Of a stretch of DNA of 64,000 nt, positions 27,101 through 36,700 are shown one piece after another. Location of the stretch: NCBI GenBank assembly GCA_943735955.1, contig OX030957.1:7692757-7756756 (forward strand). The letters run 5' to 3'. Position 1 is the first letter of the stretch; each line of letters starts with the position of its first letter. The notes beneath the pieces were generated by a model. It had not been told where the DNA came from. It searched no databases and saw nothing but the letters and a program-made list of their open reading frames with translations. The position numbers were made by a program, and so were the translations under genes. This DNA is from Piscicola geometra (Eukaryota; Annelida; Clitellata; Hirudinida; Piscicolidae).

Positions 27101-28903
27101 CTTATTAATTTTCTCGTTGTCATTGCAATGCAAATATCTTAATAACTCTTCAAATCTGTTGACAGTCTTACAGCTAGATTGTGTACATCGTCGCTCTGTT
27201 CCCAGTACATCCTGCGGTTGGCCAAAGGAACATAACCTGAAAGCATGAGTAAAGCCAGCACCACTCTATATTCATTTTCAGTAGCATTCAGCTGTTTTAG
27301 TTTTTGGCTGTCATATAAATTTGACATGTCTGTTATTAGCTTGATGACTGGTACATCCAAAAATAAATTAACCAATGTGAGAGGAGACATGTTTTCTAAA
27401 TTTGGTTTGTTCTCTGAACTATTATCTGCCAATAATCCAGTAGTAATGTCTTTTTTGGTCCATCTCCGATCAATTTTACTTTTTTTTAGCTGGCCTTTTT
27501 ACAGCAGTTTCTTCTCTACTTATAGTGGTTTTCTCTTCCCCAATTTTGGAAATTACTATTTCTGCTTCTGCATTTAGCTGGTTTCTTGATAAATTATCTA
27601 GGGTACCTTCACCATCTTCGGGTCCACTATCCTCATCAGAGCAGTTTGGGTCAGTAGGAGGAATAATGTCTATATCTGCTGAAAAGAAATCATTGTCATC
27701 TTCCAAAATACTAATGACTTCATGAAGAGCGAATCTGAAAATAATTGTTTTTACCATCAGTATTACTGCATAGCGTCCTTAAAAAAGGACACTCAATAAA
27801 ACACAGTTTTTGGAAATAATATTACATGTAAAATGAAATTTATTTTAAAATAAGATATAAGAATGAATAACAATAAAATAATGTTATAAATTATGAATGG
27901 TAGACATTAAATAAAATTATAAATAATTTTTTTTCATGAGCCATGACAAAAACACAAAAAATTTAGTTATCGCCTCGAAAAATCAGAATATCGAAACAAT
28001 CTATCAATTTCAAATCACCAAAATTTTTTTAAACAAAGACTTCAGTTTATATAGAACAGGATTAGTTGCAAAGATAATAAATATAATCAAGATAACTATT
28101 ATAAAAAAAACTTTTTATTGCTGTCCTTAAAAAAGGACAGTATGCGTTAATGGGTTAACTTAGCCTATCATTCTTAATAATTACTCCATGCTACTCTTTG
28201 CTCTCCTTTTCATAACATTACTATTATAATTATTTTTATTTCTTTATTGCATTACGACGCAGTGAAAGCGCTTCAGTTGCGTGCCCGGGCGCTATACAAA
28301 AATGACAATTATTATTATTATTATTATAACTCATCCATAACAATTTTATTCTATATTTAAAAAGAAATATTGAAGAATGATGATTCAAGGCTAACCTGAA
28401 GGTTCCAGTTAAACTGCTCAAGAATAGTAAAACATCTGCCTGCGTCATCAATGCCTGTGAAATTCTGTGAAGTGTGGTAGAATGATCAATCAGATTCTTC
28501 ACAATTTCTTCTCTTCTTTCAGATTGATTCGCCAATAGCTTAATATTGATTTTCGACTTTGATAACCAGCTTGCCCATCTATTTTACTATTATTAGTTTC
28601 TCTTATCATGTCTATTTATCTGAACATCAAACATATAATATTTTTCCTTCATTTATTTTTAAGTTGTTATACCACAGTATTATTTTAATTGTTCCTTACA
28701 TTTTATTATATATTCATTTATTTTTTACTTTAGTGAATAAAGTTTAGTCATGATAATCTTCGCATTTAACACACCACTTCAGAATTAAATGAAACCTTAT
28801 AAACGAATTTAAAAAGCTTTATTTATATATAATATTTATTTTTAAAATATTTAAAAAGCTGATTTACCTGAAATTCAGAGAATATTTGTCCGCGACCATC
28901 CAT
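15565..28903 (-). CDS. FAF1: FAF1, FAS-associated factor 1 (664 aa, 19 exons)
   Basis: All 19 coding exons join in phase: 28868-28903, 28396-28464, 23804-24086, 22753-22853, 22284-22375, 21938-22037, 21507-21596, 20936-21040, 19272-19371, 18990-19053, 18360-18441, 18011-18169, 17652-17787, 17285-17373, 16953-17033, 16633-16743, 16208-16285, 15893-16030 and 15565-15645 (1995 nt). Human FAF1 is 650 aa. Domains in order: N-terminal UBA (about 7-45, FTGIDDAGRCFTILEQFNW), two ubiquitin-like folds (about 115-190 and 195-285), an acidic linker (DSDSDQGDLEVFGDEDLEEE), the thioredoxin-like UAS domain (about 345-490, YGELHPIFYIGSL, AIYLHHDNSASTHVFCSQVL, NFICWPWDLT), a charged coiled coil (500-566) and a C-terminal UBX domain (588-664, PDGQTLNRRF, FKLLTVYPRRD, ending LASQESVTLEEL). 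FAF1 links ubiquitinated clients to p97/VCP in degradation and apoptosis signalling. The exon 12 donor (GTTCGA) and exon 9 donor are the weakest calls. Its introns carry most of the repeats of the window. Confidence 0.93.
17839..17880. repeat. Dispersed repeat copy in a FAF1 intron
   Basis: Shares ACAATAAAACGACGAGTATT and ATTAAC with the copies at 29306-29361 and 40186-40240, then diverges after ATTAAC, so it is truncated relative to the other two. Confidence 0.65.
18444..18509. repeat. (TG)n microsatellite touching a FAF1 splice acceptor
   Basis: A pure TG dinucleotide tract of about 33 copies ends directly at the acceptor of the FAF1 exon 18360-18441. On the coding (minus) strand the intron therefore ends in (CA)n followed by CAG, without a normal pyrimidine tract. 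Confidence 0.95.
18660..18985. repeat. 14-bp minisatellite in the same FAF1 intron
   Basis: Tandem units of about 14 bp of the form ACACATACAGACAA fill the 5' part of the FAF1 intron between exons 18990-19053 and 18360-18441, with several variant units. On the minus strand it begins within 15 bp of the splice donor. It generates spurious cysteine-rich VCLYVFVC frames. Confidence 0.95.
19376..20685. repeat. 30-bp minisatellite, about 43 copies, in a FAF1 intron
   Basis: The unit is GGTGTTGTGAGAGTGGATGC plus CTGGTGTGGT, with frequent single-base variants (GCC/GTC and GAG/GAA) and a few 27-bp units. Because the period is divisible by three, several frames stay open on both strands; I regard these as artefacts. 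The array starts 3 bp from the FAF1 exon 19272-19371, and its sequence supplies that acceptor (minus strand CACACCAG followed by exon). Each unit contains the same acceptor-like core. Confidence 0.95.
20880..20936. repeat. (TAC)n-type trinucleotide tract
   Basis: Plus strand reads mixed (ATT)/(ACT) triplets immediately downstream (in the minus direction) of the FAF1 exon 20936-21040, so the intron begins GTAGTGGTAGTAGTAG. Confidence 0.9.
21053..21120. repeat. (GT)n microsatellite in a FAF1 intron
   Basis: About 33 GT dinucleotides sit 13 bp upstream (minus strand) of the acceptor of the FAF1 exon 20936-21040. Confidence 0.95.
22965..23735. repeat. 15-bp minisatellite, about 50 copies, in FAF1 intron 3
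   Basis: The unit is CAAATAACAATGATA, most copies identical, with degenerate units at both edges. It fills most of the intron between FAF1 exons 23804-24086 and 22753-22853. The long MIQIT or CYLYH open frames over it are by-products of a period divisible by three. Confidence 0.96.
24662..26419 (+). pseudogene. LINE reverse transcriptase ORF, disrupted
   Basis: The open frame encodes reverse transcriptase motifs in order: NPANYRPISNLSTISKIMER, HQSAYRPYHSTETALL, LASLDLSAAFDTISHSIL, GVPQGSVLGPLLF and the catalytic YADD (HKYADDIQL), then a C-terminal HWLPIDFRI region common in CR1/L2 elements. The sequence upstream (about 24213-24630) continues the protein in another frame (KLLDKYAPLQTKVIRRSHQN) and is separated by a frameshift in an A-run near 24625. 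At 26364 a piggyBac insertion replaces the last native codons, so the final residues printed by this frame (after HYFN) come from the transposon. Without it the frame would continue into 28159 and stop after a few codons. Confidence 0.85.
26364..28158. mobile_element. piggyBac-type DNA transposon, 1787 bp, with TTAA target duplications
   Basis: The ends are inverted copies of CCCATTAACGCAT (26368-26380 and, reversed, 28142-28154), each flanked by TTAA (26364-26367 and 28155-28158). Terminal inverted repeats plus TTAA duplication define piggyBac. A near-palindrome of the form GTCCTTNAAAAAGGAC occurs three times, at 26500-26516, 27775-27790 and 28123-28138. The element carries a broken transposase on the minus strand. 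Confidence 0.92.
26556..27757 (-). pseudogene. Broken piggyBac transposase
   Basis: Three fragments can be read on the minus strand. 27476-27757 gives an acidic N-terminus. 27139-27432 gives a segment with YDSQKLKQLNATENEYRVVL and LANRRMYWEQSDDVHN. 26633-27133 gives the catalytic core start, CHLAIDESMVPYYGRHSSKQ with the first conserved aspartate, then GKPIRFGYKVWCLNN. The frame breaks in an A-run near 27480 and again near 27160. After KCLPKDTPCY the following catalytic part is absent and the text jumps to a lysine-rich segment, an in-frame TAA near 26634, and a cysteine-rich C-terminal motif (CKQCGKKVEKKCLECN). This is an inactive copy with two frameshifts, one stop and an internal deletion. 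Confidence 0.85.
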
Positions 28904-29305
28904 TATTTTAAATTTTAGGATAACATAGACAAAATAGTTAAACTTGTATATTTATTTATAAAACATAATATTATCATTTAACTACTTATCAACGACTTTG
29001 AAAAGTTAATCAAAATTATGTTTAAAATATTTTAAATTTTTGAAAATGACTGATTTAGTGAGATAGGCTTTTAACTAATCCTTTTAATATACTAATCATT
29101 ACTATTTTTATTTGTCTAGTATCTTCTTTAATTTTTAAGTTTATTTAATGAGGAAAAAAGTGCCTTAAACACATATTTTAACTTCAATGTGGTTAGTCGG
29201 TAGAAGAATCTAGAAATACTTTTCAACCAATAATTATTGATGGGCTTAGAGCGTTTTTCCACCACCCAAAAGCCTTGAAACAAAGGTTTGCATTGAAGTC
29301 ACGTC

Positions 29306-29361
29306 ACAATACAATTATAGGACGAGTATTATTAACGTGGCGTATACCCGGACGGCTTCAA
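29306..29361. repeat. Dispersed repeat copy (GACGAGTATTATTAACGTGG core)
   Basis: The segment ACAATACAATTATAGGACGA followed by GTATTATTAACGTGGCGTAT recurs at 17839-17880 (inside a FAF1 intron) and at 40186-40240 (inside a TADA1 intron). Matching cores in three unrelated places indicate a short interspersed element; its full borders are not visible. Confidence 0.7.
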
Positions 29362-29557
29362 AGACCACTAAGTTATGGAAAATATAATACTAATTAGTAT
29401 TAATATTAATAATGATAAATGAATGAATAAATAAATTATAGGTATAAGTAAAGAAAATTTAAGAATATAAAAAAATTATATTATATTTAGAAAGATACTT
29501 TTTAAAGAAGTTTGGCTTGCCAATAATATAACCAAGAAATATACCTTAACTTCAAAC

Positions 29558-29757
29558 GGTTGTAGGTTAACTGCACCCGCGCTGCATGTGTTAAATGCAC
29601 CTTTGTTTTTGCACGTTTCTTCTTAAAATGCGATTTTTCTGAAAACCCTAACCCTAATCTTAACCCTAAATTAACGTTTTTTCTGTAAAAAATAAGAAAC
29701 GCGCAAAAACAAAGGTGCATTTAACACATGCAGCGCGGGTGCAGTTAGCCTACAACC
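29558..29757. mobile_element. 200-bp foldback MITE with 9-bp target duplication
   Basis: The outer 64 bp at each side (29558-29622 and 29694-29757) are inverted copies beginning GGTTGTAGG and ending CCTACAACC, with about four differences. The element is flanked by the direct repeat ACTTCAAAC at 29549-29557 and 29758-29766. The loop (29623-29693) contains AACCCTAACCCTAATC followed by TTAACCCTAA. A 9-bp duplication is typical of Mutator-like elements. There is no coding capacity. Confidence 0.85.
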
Positions 29758-30547
29758 ACTTCAAACAACTCTAAAAATGTAGAAAACTTTTATGTGAACA
29801 AAATGAAACTCTTATACATTTGAGTTCAATCCTGTATATTCTTTTACTTACTATTTTAAAAATACTATGTTAAAATTATCTGGTTGACTTACATTATGAA
29901 TAATATCATGGCGAGCTAAAAGATTTCCGTCGTGGTATCTCTTTTAACAAATTATTTTCCTTCCTTTGAGGAATTATCAAAGGCTATTATTTTGTACAAA
30001 ATCAAAGCAAAAAACAGTGTTAATTGCCGGCATTTGTGAACCGATATGTATTCTTTCGCTCGTCCTTAGATCTTGGTCATCGTCTGCAACAGATGTCCCT
30101 AGCAATCCCGCTTTTATTCAATTCTTATCATTTTAAAAGGATTATCGACTATGCTCTAAAAAAACATTTAAAGTCATATAATTATAGATATAAGTTTTAT
30201 TATATCATAAAAATATTCGATATGGTTTGATTAAAGGCTCTTTTAAACATTATTTATTTGGAACAAACATTCAAAGGGTTGTTGAATATGGCGATTGAAG
30301 TCAATCATATGACCAGAAGAACCACAACCATGAAGACAATAACGTGAGGCACATGACATACTACTAGACTACAATATGAACAAGATCATACAAAATACCT
30401 TGGTAACTTGAAGGTAAAGATAGGATGAGCGTTTTTATTGATTAAATTGTAATAGAACGTTAAAAATGAATGCTTTATAATTAAACAAATTTAGAATAAA
30501 CCTTTTATTGAAAATGATTTTTTAAATAGTTTCAATACGTGAAAAAT

Positions 30548-30715
30548 AAAAATACTACTACTACTACAACTACAACTACTACTATTACTACTCCTAATAC
30601 AACTACTACTACTACGACTACTAGTACTACTACATTTACTACTACTACTACTACTAATATTACTACTACTACTACTACTACAACTACTACTAATAATAAT
30701 AATCAAATAATAATA
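30548..30715. repeat. (ACT)n triplet repeat, imperfect
   Basis: About 55 triplets of ACT with interspersed ACA, ATT and AAT units. It gives poly-threonine or poly-serine open frames that I consider non-coding. Confidence 0.93.
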
Positions 30716-31267
30716 GTAAAGTAGTCCTAATTAAATTGAATCGATAAAACTGAAAAAAAATCGATCTTTTTATATAATCAAAAACAAATTCATATAATAT
30801 TTACTTTTCGTTTGTTATCAAACAAGACGTCTATTATATACCATAAAACACTTTCCACTTAGATAGTAATTAAATACCTGTTTCAATCTAATTACTCAAG
30901 CCACAATCAGGAATTTCCTTTTCTTATACCTTGAAAGTCTGTACTTTTGGCAGTTTTATTTACAGCACAATATGATGATTAGCATAATGATCAAGCAGCT
31001 GTATTTATGAATCACAGGACCATCATAGCTCATGTGAGGTTGTTATATTGTTAGCCTACTCTTTAAATACACTTCAATAGGCTATGCAGAGTACATAGTG
31101 TACATGTAAAGTTGTGCTTTAAATTGAAACTTGCTGATATGGAGATAGTGGCAATCCGGTTCGAAATAAGATATTAACATTGTTTCAAGTATTTAGGACT
31201 AACGCTTAGGAAATTAAAAAAAAGAAAAGTTCTGTATAGGAAAAATTTTGAAACTTAAAAAGAAAAA

Positions 31268-32149
31268 ATGATAGCTCGTGAAGTAATTACTTTCAAAGAA
31301 GAATTCAGGCTTTCTTCTCTTGACCTGGGCTTACTTCCTCAACACTGCACATATACATCTATAATCCTCAAAAACCAAAAAGTCTTCCTAGCCTACCGCT
31401 TCTTCATGATGGTTTATACGATAATAACACTGGGTTTCAGCTTCAAAGGCTTCGAGCATGCCTTGCCGCCCAAACGAGCGTGGCCTGTGTGGCTCACCAA
31501 CTGGAGCTATCTGCTCAACACCATGCACTTTGTTCTTTCCTTCCTTATCCTCTTGCGATCTCAAGCCAAGCCTGTTAAAATCACATCCAAAAATCAAAGC
31601 GAAAAAACAAGCCGAGAAGAGGCAAAAAGTTCGATTTCTGATGGAAACATTCCAAAGGTGGAAAGAAAAAGCTCCAAGCCATTTCCCGAACCACGCCTAT
31701 CATTGCTGGCCAGAGCAGACTGGTTCTGTTTCAACGTCTCATGCACCCTCTCTCTTCTCGTCACTCTGATCTTCTTCGTGTTTTTGTACCCGCAGAAAAA
31801 GATCGACTTCATTCCTCCTGGAGATCTCATCACTCACCTCTTCAATTCCATCATCATGCTCGTTGACCTTCTCCTTTGTTCACTGCCTATCCGACTAGCT
31901 CATCTTCTCTACGTGTTGCTGATCGGTTTAAGCTACTTATTGTTTTCCATTTTGCATTGGCTCGAAAACACCAATGTCAACTTCCTTTACAAGAATATTC
32001 TCGATTGGAACCAACCTCGAAAAACCCTCATCGCTACATCAATGATTCTCCTGGTGCTGCCTCTCTTGCACTTCTGCGTCTACACCATCTACCGTCTCAA
32101 ATCATTCGTCTTCTTCAAAATATTCACTCCTCGGAAGGCCGATAAATGA
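31268..32149 (+). CDS. Rolling stone-like multispan membrane protein, 293 aa, intronless
   Basis: The ATG at 31268 opens a 293-aa frame with six or more hydrophobic segments: FLAYRFFMMVYTIITLGF (about 40-57), WSYLLNTMHFVLSFLILL (about 78-95), VSCTLSLLVTLIFFVFLY, LFNSIIMLVDLLLCSLPI, AHLLYVLLIGLSYLLFSI and TSMILLVLPLLHFCVYTIY. The block RLAHLLYVLLIGLSYLLFSI followed by VNFLYKNILDWNQP resembles the conserved C-terminal part of protein rolling stone, first known from myoblast fusion in flies and widespread in invertebrates as a membrane family of unclear biochemistry. An extra basic, serine- and lysine-rich loop (about residues 97-140) separates helices two and three. Lack of introns contrasts with most neighbours and may mark a retrocopy or simply an intronless paralogue; the frame is intact and codon use looks coding. 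Confidence 0.78.
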   Translation: MIAREVITFKEEFRLSSLDLGLLPQHCTYTSIILKNQKVFLAYRFFMMVYTIITLGFSFKGFEHALPPKRAWPVWLTNWSYLLNTMHFVLSFLILLRSQAKPVKITSKNQSEKTSREEAKSSISDGNIPKVERKSSKPFPEPRLSLLARADWFCFNVSCTLSLLVTLIFFVFLYPQKKIDFIPPGDLITHLFNSIIMLVDLLLCSLPIRLAHLLYVLLIGLSYLLFSILHWLENTNVNFLYKNILDWNQPRKTLIATSMILLVLPLLHFCVYTIYRLKSFVFFKIFTPRKADK

Positions 32150-33706
32150 GGAGCTCCAGTTTATAGAAATTACAATGCTTCATTATTTTTGATACTGCCA
32201 TTGTTTTTAAATCGAGATTTGCTTCATTTATTAATTCTTTTTGATTTTTCATTATAATATCTTAATTATCTGTTATATAGGTTTTAATAAATTTTATTGC
32301 TTTTCAAAACTATATCTGTCTTCAATATTGATACTAGAGACGAAAATATCATTTTTTGGAGAGTATTTTTTTGAGTATTTTCATATTTTGGGTGGCTTTG
32401 TGATTTTGAAAATATTAAATTAAAGTAAATATTTTAATTTACAAAACTGTTATAATCTATAAAATGGAAAAAGTTTCTCGAAAAGAAATGATTAATAAAT
32501 CTTAAAAAAATTAATTTTTGGCAAAAAATCTAATGAAAAAATATTAAAAGTTTAAGTTTTCATATAAAGACATAGCACAAAATTTTCTTTGTTAAAATAG
32601 TGAGAAAATAGGTGGGTTTGTGTTCATTAAGATCTTTACATGAGTATTTTTGACATTTTTCAAGATTATTAAACATTAAAAAAAATCACTAATTTACGAT
32701 TATTTTCATAACAAAATTCAATAATTAAAGAATATTTTTCACTAAATTCAGATTATTTTCCTCACCAAGTTCACTAATTTCAGATTATTTTCCTTACAAA
32801 GTTTACTCATTTCAGATTATTTTTATAAATGTTTCAAAATTTTTTTTATTTATTTAAATGGTTTGGTAGTTTAGAAAAGTAATTATTTTGGAATGCCAAA
32901 TTTGTTGAAGCATAAACCTGAATCTATTCAGAAATATAGAAAATCCGTTTTTGAGTTACTATTATTAGTTTTTATATGAACATAAACATGATTTTAAATA
33001 TAAACAATAACAATCGAGTCTTCTTTAAATATAATTATTTAAAATTTAAAGTTTAAATGTATCCCCTTTTTAACATTGTAGAATTCTCCTATTTCAACGT
33101 TATCTGTGTTGCAAAGCCTTCTGTTTGTATTTACACTATTATTTTGTGACTATTTCAGTTAAACTCATAATTCAAAATGTTGAATCGCTTCTTTAAGATC
33201 AAAATCAACTTTTCTTCAAAGAATCATGAAAATACAAGAAAATAGGAAATATATCTCCTAAATAATTAATGAATTTTTATAATAATTTCTTAAAGAGAAT
33301 TTTTTTTATCAAAGATCTTTTTTGTTTATTACAATATTTTAATGAATATAAAGGATCGAATTGAAATAGGATAATATTAGTATGAAATTAATAGATTAAG
33401 AGACTTAATTAAGGATGGATTAGAAAAATGCATAAATCAACTCTAAGGCAATGCATCTTAGATGTGTTGCATATAGACTATTGTATATGATATAGTAACA
33501 GCCCACATGTTGGAACTGCTGATTTTATGTGGGTAACATCTATCGAATATTAACTGGCAAATTTATTTGAAAGAAAAATCGTCTATAAAAAACATATGTT
33601 GTTATGAAATTAACTAATTATTAAATTTATGATTTAAAACATGTTTAAAAACCAATTGAAAATTAGGCTTCAATCTAAAAAAGAAATTGTCTGTGGTATG
33701 TCAAGG
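32150..33706. other. AT-rich intergenic stretch with a decayed short tandem repeat
   Basis: No gene is supported. At about 32690-32825 a motif of the form TTTCAGATTATTTTC recurs four times at spacings of about 45 bp. The rest holds the 3' flanks of the rolling stone-like gene and of BLM. Confidence 0.6.
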
Positions 33707-36700
33707 CTACATGTACTTCTGATGGTTGGAGAGATATGACCTGGTAGTCGGCAGGCTCAAGAGGCCAGGTTTCTTGGCGTTGGACGTCTGTGTGTTGCTG
33801 TAGGCGAACTTCTTGAGGTTCTTGGCGGGAGTGGTCTTCTTGGAAGGTGACATAGTGGTCCTTCCTGTCTTCTTGAAAGACTTCCTCCTCCAGGCAGTCT
33901 TCTTGTTCCATCCTCCTCCTCCTCCTCCTCCTCCCTTCTTATAAGAACTCCTGGGAGCAGAGCTGCTAGGTTCATGAGCGAAGTAGGGAGAGGCACTAGT
34001 GTTGATGGCGGGTCCACTCCTGACGCTGTCCTCATCGAAGTCTGCCTGCTCCAACTCCAGCGACGACATCTTCTCCATGTACTCCATCGTGATGGCCAGA
34101 ATGTACGTGCCGTAGCGTTCTGCCTTGATCCTGGTGACTCCCTCGATGCCTGAGAGCTCCTCCAGCGTGAGCGGCAGCTGATCGGCCACCCTCCTGATGG
34201 TCTCGTTGTTGAAGAGGTGAGTGTAGTTGATCTTGCCCTCCGCCTGGGCAGTCTCCTTGGCGAATGCCAGCAGACGGTTATAGCACTCCTCCACCATCTC
34301 TTCTCTCGGGTCTTCAGCGTCATCCTTCTTCTGCTCCTCCACCACACTCTTAGTGCCTGCCCTCTTCTGGAAAGACACCTTTATCCTCCTCGACAGCAAG
34401 TCTTGCGCTCGCAAGCCCAGTTTGACGTAGCAGACGGTGTTGTCGTGGTTGGTGACGTGCAGTTCTTCGTCTAATACTCCCTCGATCACCAGCTGTCTAA
34501 AGAGCCTTTCGGTGTCGTTGCGGTCCAGTTGGTACTTCTGCGCCTTGTCGTGGAAGGGCAGGAGGTTGTGCGAACTCTCCATCACCTTGCTGTTCTTCGA
34601 GCCTTTGAAAACCTCGATGAAGTGCAGCAGTGTGAACCTCTCGTACCTGCCCCTCTCCTTCAACTGCTTGATGCCCTGCACGATGTCCATGGCGGCCTCA
34701 GTAGCGTCCCACGTGATGAACTTCTCCTTCGAGAGACAATTGTCACACTGCGAGTTCCTGAAGTTGCCGCACATCGACCTGTCGAAAAGTTCTCCAAAGT
34801 AGGCCATCTGCTGCGAGCGCCTGCAGTCGGTGACGTTCTCGCAGTACTGTACCATGCGATAGAGGTTCTCCAGGTGCACCTTCTTGCCTTCGTAGCTGCC
34901 CAACTCGTCTCCCTCGATCATGCGCCTCAGACGGGCGACGTCCTTGTAGGAGTAGAAGAGGATGCACACCGACAAAAGACCATCCCTGCCCGCCCTGCCT
35001 GCTTCCTGGTAGTAGCCCTCGATCGACTTGGGTAGCGAAAAGTGCACCACAAAGCGCACATCAGGCTTGTCGATGCCCATGCCGAAAGCAATGGTGGCGC
35101 AGACGACTTTGCAGTTCGTCTCGGTGATCCAGTTCTTCTGGATATCACTGCGCTGCTTGTCGGTGAGGCCTGCGTGGTAGGGCTGTGCTTTGATGCCTGC
35201 CTTGCTGAGGTCCTGTGCCACACTGTCACACTCCCTCCTCGACAGGCAGTACACAATGCCCGACTGGTTCCTGAACTTTCGGTTGATGAGGTTGATGATC
35301 TCACTCGTGAGGGACTTGGGTTTCTTGGGTAGAAGTTGGTACTGCAGGTTTGGTCTGTTGAAGCTCTGCATGAACCACTTGGTGTCCTTCATCCTCAGCT
35401 GGTGTAGGATGTCTTGTCTCACGCGAGGAGTGGCAGTGGCCGTCAGGGCGATCATCGGAACGCCTGGAAACTTCTCGCGCAGAAGACAAAGCTTCTTGTA
35501 GTCAGGCCTGAAGTCGTGGCCCCACTGGCTGACGCAGTGCGCCTCGTCGATCACAAAGCGAGCCAGCATGCCCCTCCTGTGGAGGTTCTCCATCGCGCTG
35601 AGCAGGCGCTGACTGCTGCTGATCTTCTCAGGCGTGAGGTACAACAGTCGCATGCTGAGGTCCCTCCTGCACAGGTCGGCATACACTGCGTTCGCTGCAG
35701 TCTCTGAGACGTCACCTGAGAGGTGTGTGGCGTAGACGTCCAACGACTGCAGCTTCTGCACCTGGTCCTGGATGAGGGACTTGAGGGGCGAGACAACGAT
35801 GGTGAGGCCTTGGTCGACTAGGGCAGGAAGTTGGTAGCAGAGAGACTTGCCTCCGCCAGTGGGCATCAGCACGAAGCAGTCGTGGCCCAAGAGGGCTGCG
35901 TTAATGGCTTGCAGTTGGTTCTTCCTGAATGTCTTGAGACCAAACACTTGCTGGAAGGACTGTGTCAGCCTGGAGGAGTGAGGGTGGTTGGTGCTGCTGA
36001 AGATGGCGCACTGACCGTCATCTTTGGCGTCTCCGATGAACGAAAAGACCGCCATCTTGACTGTCTTCAGCATGGGGGATGCATGCCTGGCAGGCGAGTT
36101 GAAACTATTACCAGTTGCACTTGTATTCAAAACATTATCATCATAACCATTATTCTTGTGCTGATTATTATTATTCTGATTATTATTATTATTTTGATTA
36201 TTATTACTGTTATTATAATTATTTGAGTAGTTGTTTTTGTTGTCACTGACATCGGTTTCCATGAAGGAGATGGTGTCGTTGGCAGACTCGTATTCAATCG
36301 TCGAGTCAATGTCTCTAACAAAGTTTCTGCTTGTTGTTTTGTTGTTGTTGATTCTATTTTTGTTGTTGTTGTTAGTTGTATTTGTCTGATATGATGCCTT
36401 GGTCAACATACTGGGACTAGAACTTCTATCTTCATCGATATCATCACCATCATAATTATTATTATTGTCTGTGTCTGGTTCAAACCATACATCTTCATCA
36501 GTGCTGGAATCAAAGTTGAGATGCTTTGTTCCAATTGGTTTTGAAGATTTGTTCCCTTTCACTTCAAGCTTTCTCTTCTGCTCACCACCCCCTTCACCAC
36601 CACCACCACCACCAGCACCAATGCCATCTCCACAGGCACCAAAGTGAGAGTTGATGGCTTGGACGATGGTGCCTTCTCTCAAGTTGTCATGCAGACTCTG

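Larger units (their letters stand above)
24195..28326 (+). mobile_element. 5'-truncated CR1/L2-type LINE, split by a piggyBac insertion
   Basis: The element lies in FAF1 intron 2 in antisense orientation. The left piece (about 24195-26367) holds the endonuclease-RT linker and a reverse transcriptase. The right piece (28159-28326) holds its last codons and 3' UTR, ending with GCGCTATACAAAAATGACAA and an ATT repeat tail, the typical 3' end of CR1/L2-like elements. The 5' border is approximate. The endonuclease domain is missing, so it is a dead copy. Confidence 0.85.
28904..31267. other. Intergenic stretch between FAF1 and the rolling stone-like gene
   Basis: No gene is supported here. It holds a foldback transposon (29558-29757), one copy of a dispersed repeat (29306-29361) and a triplet repeat (30548-30715). 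The part next to 28903 must contain the FAF1 promoter and 5' UTR. Confidence 0.6.
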
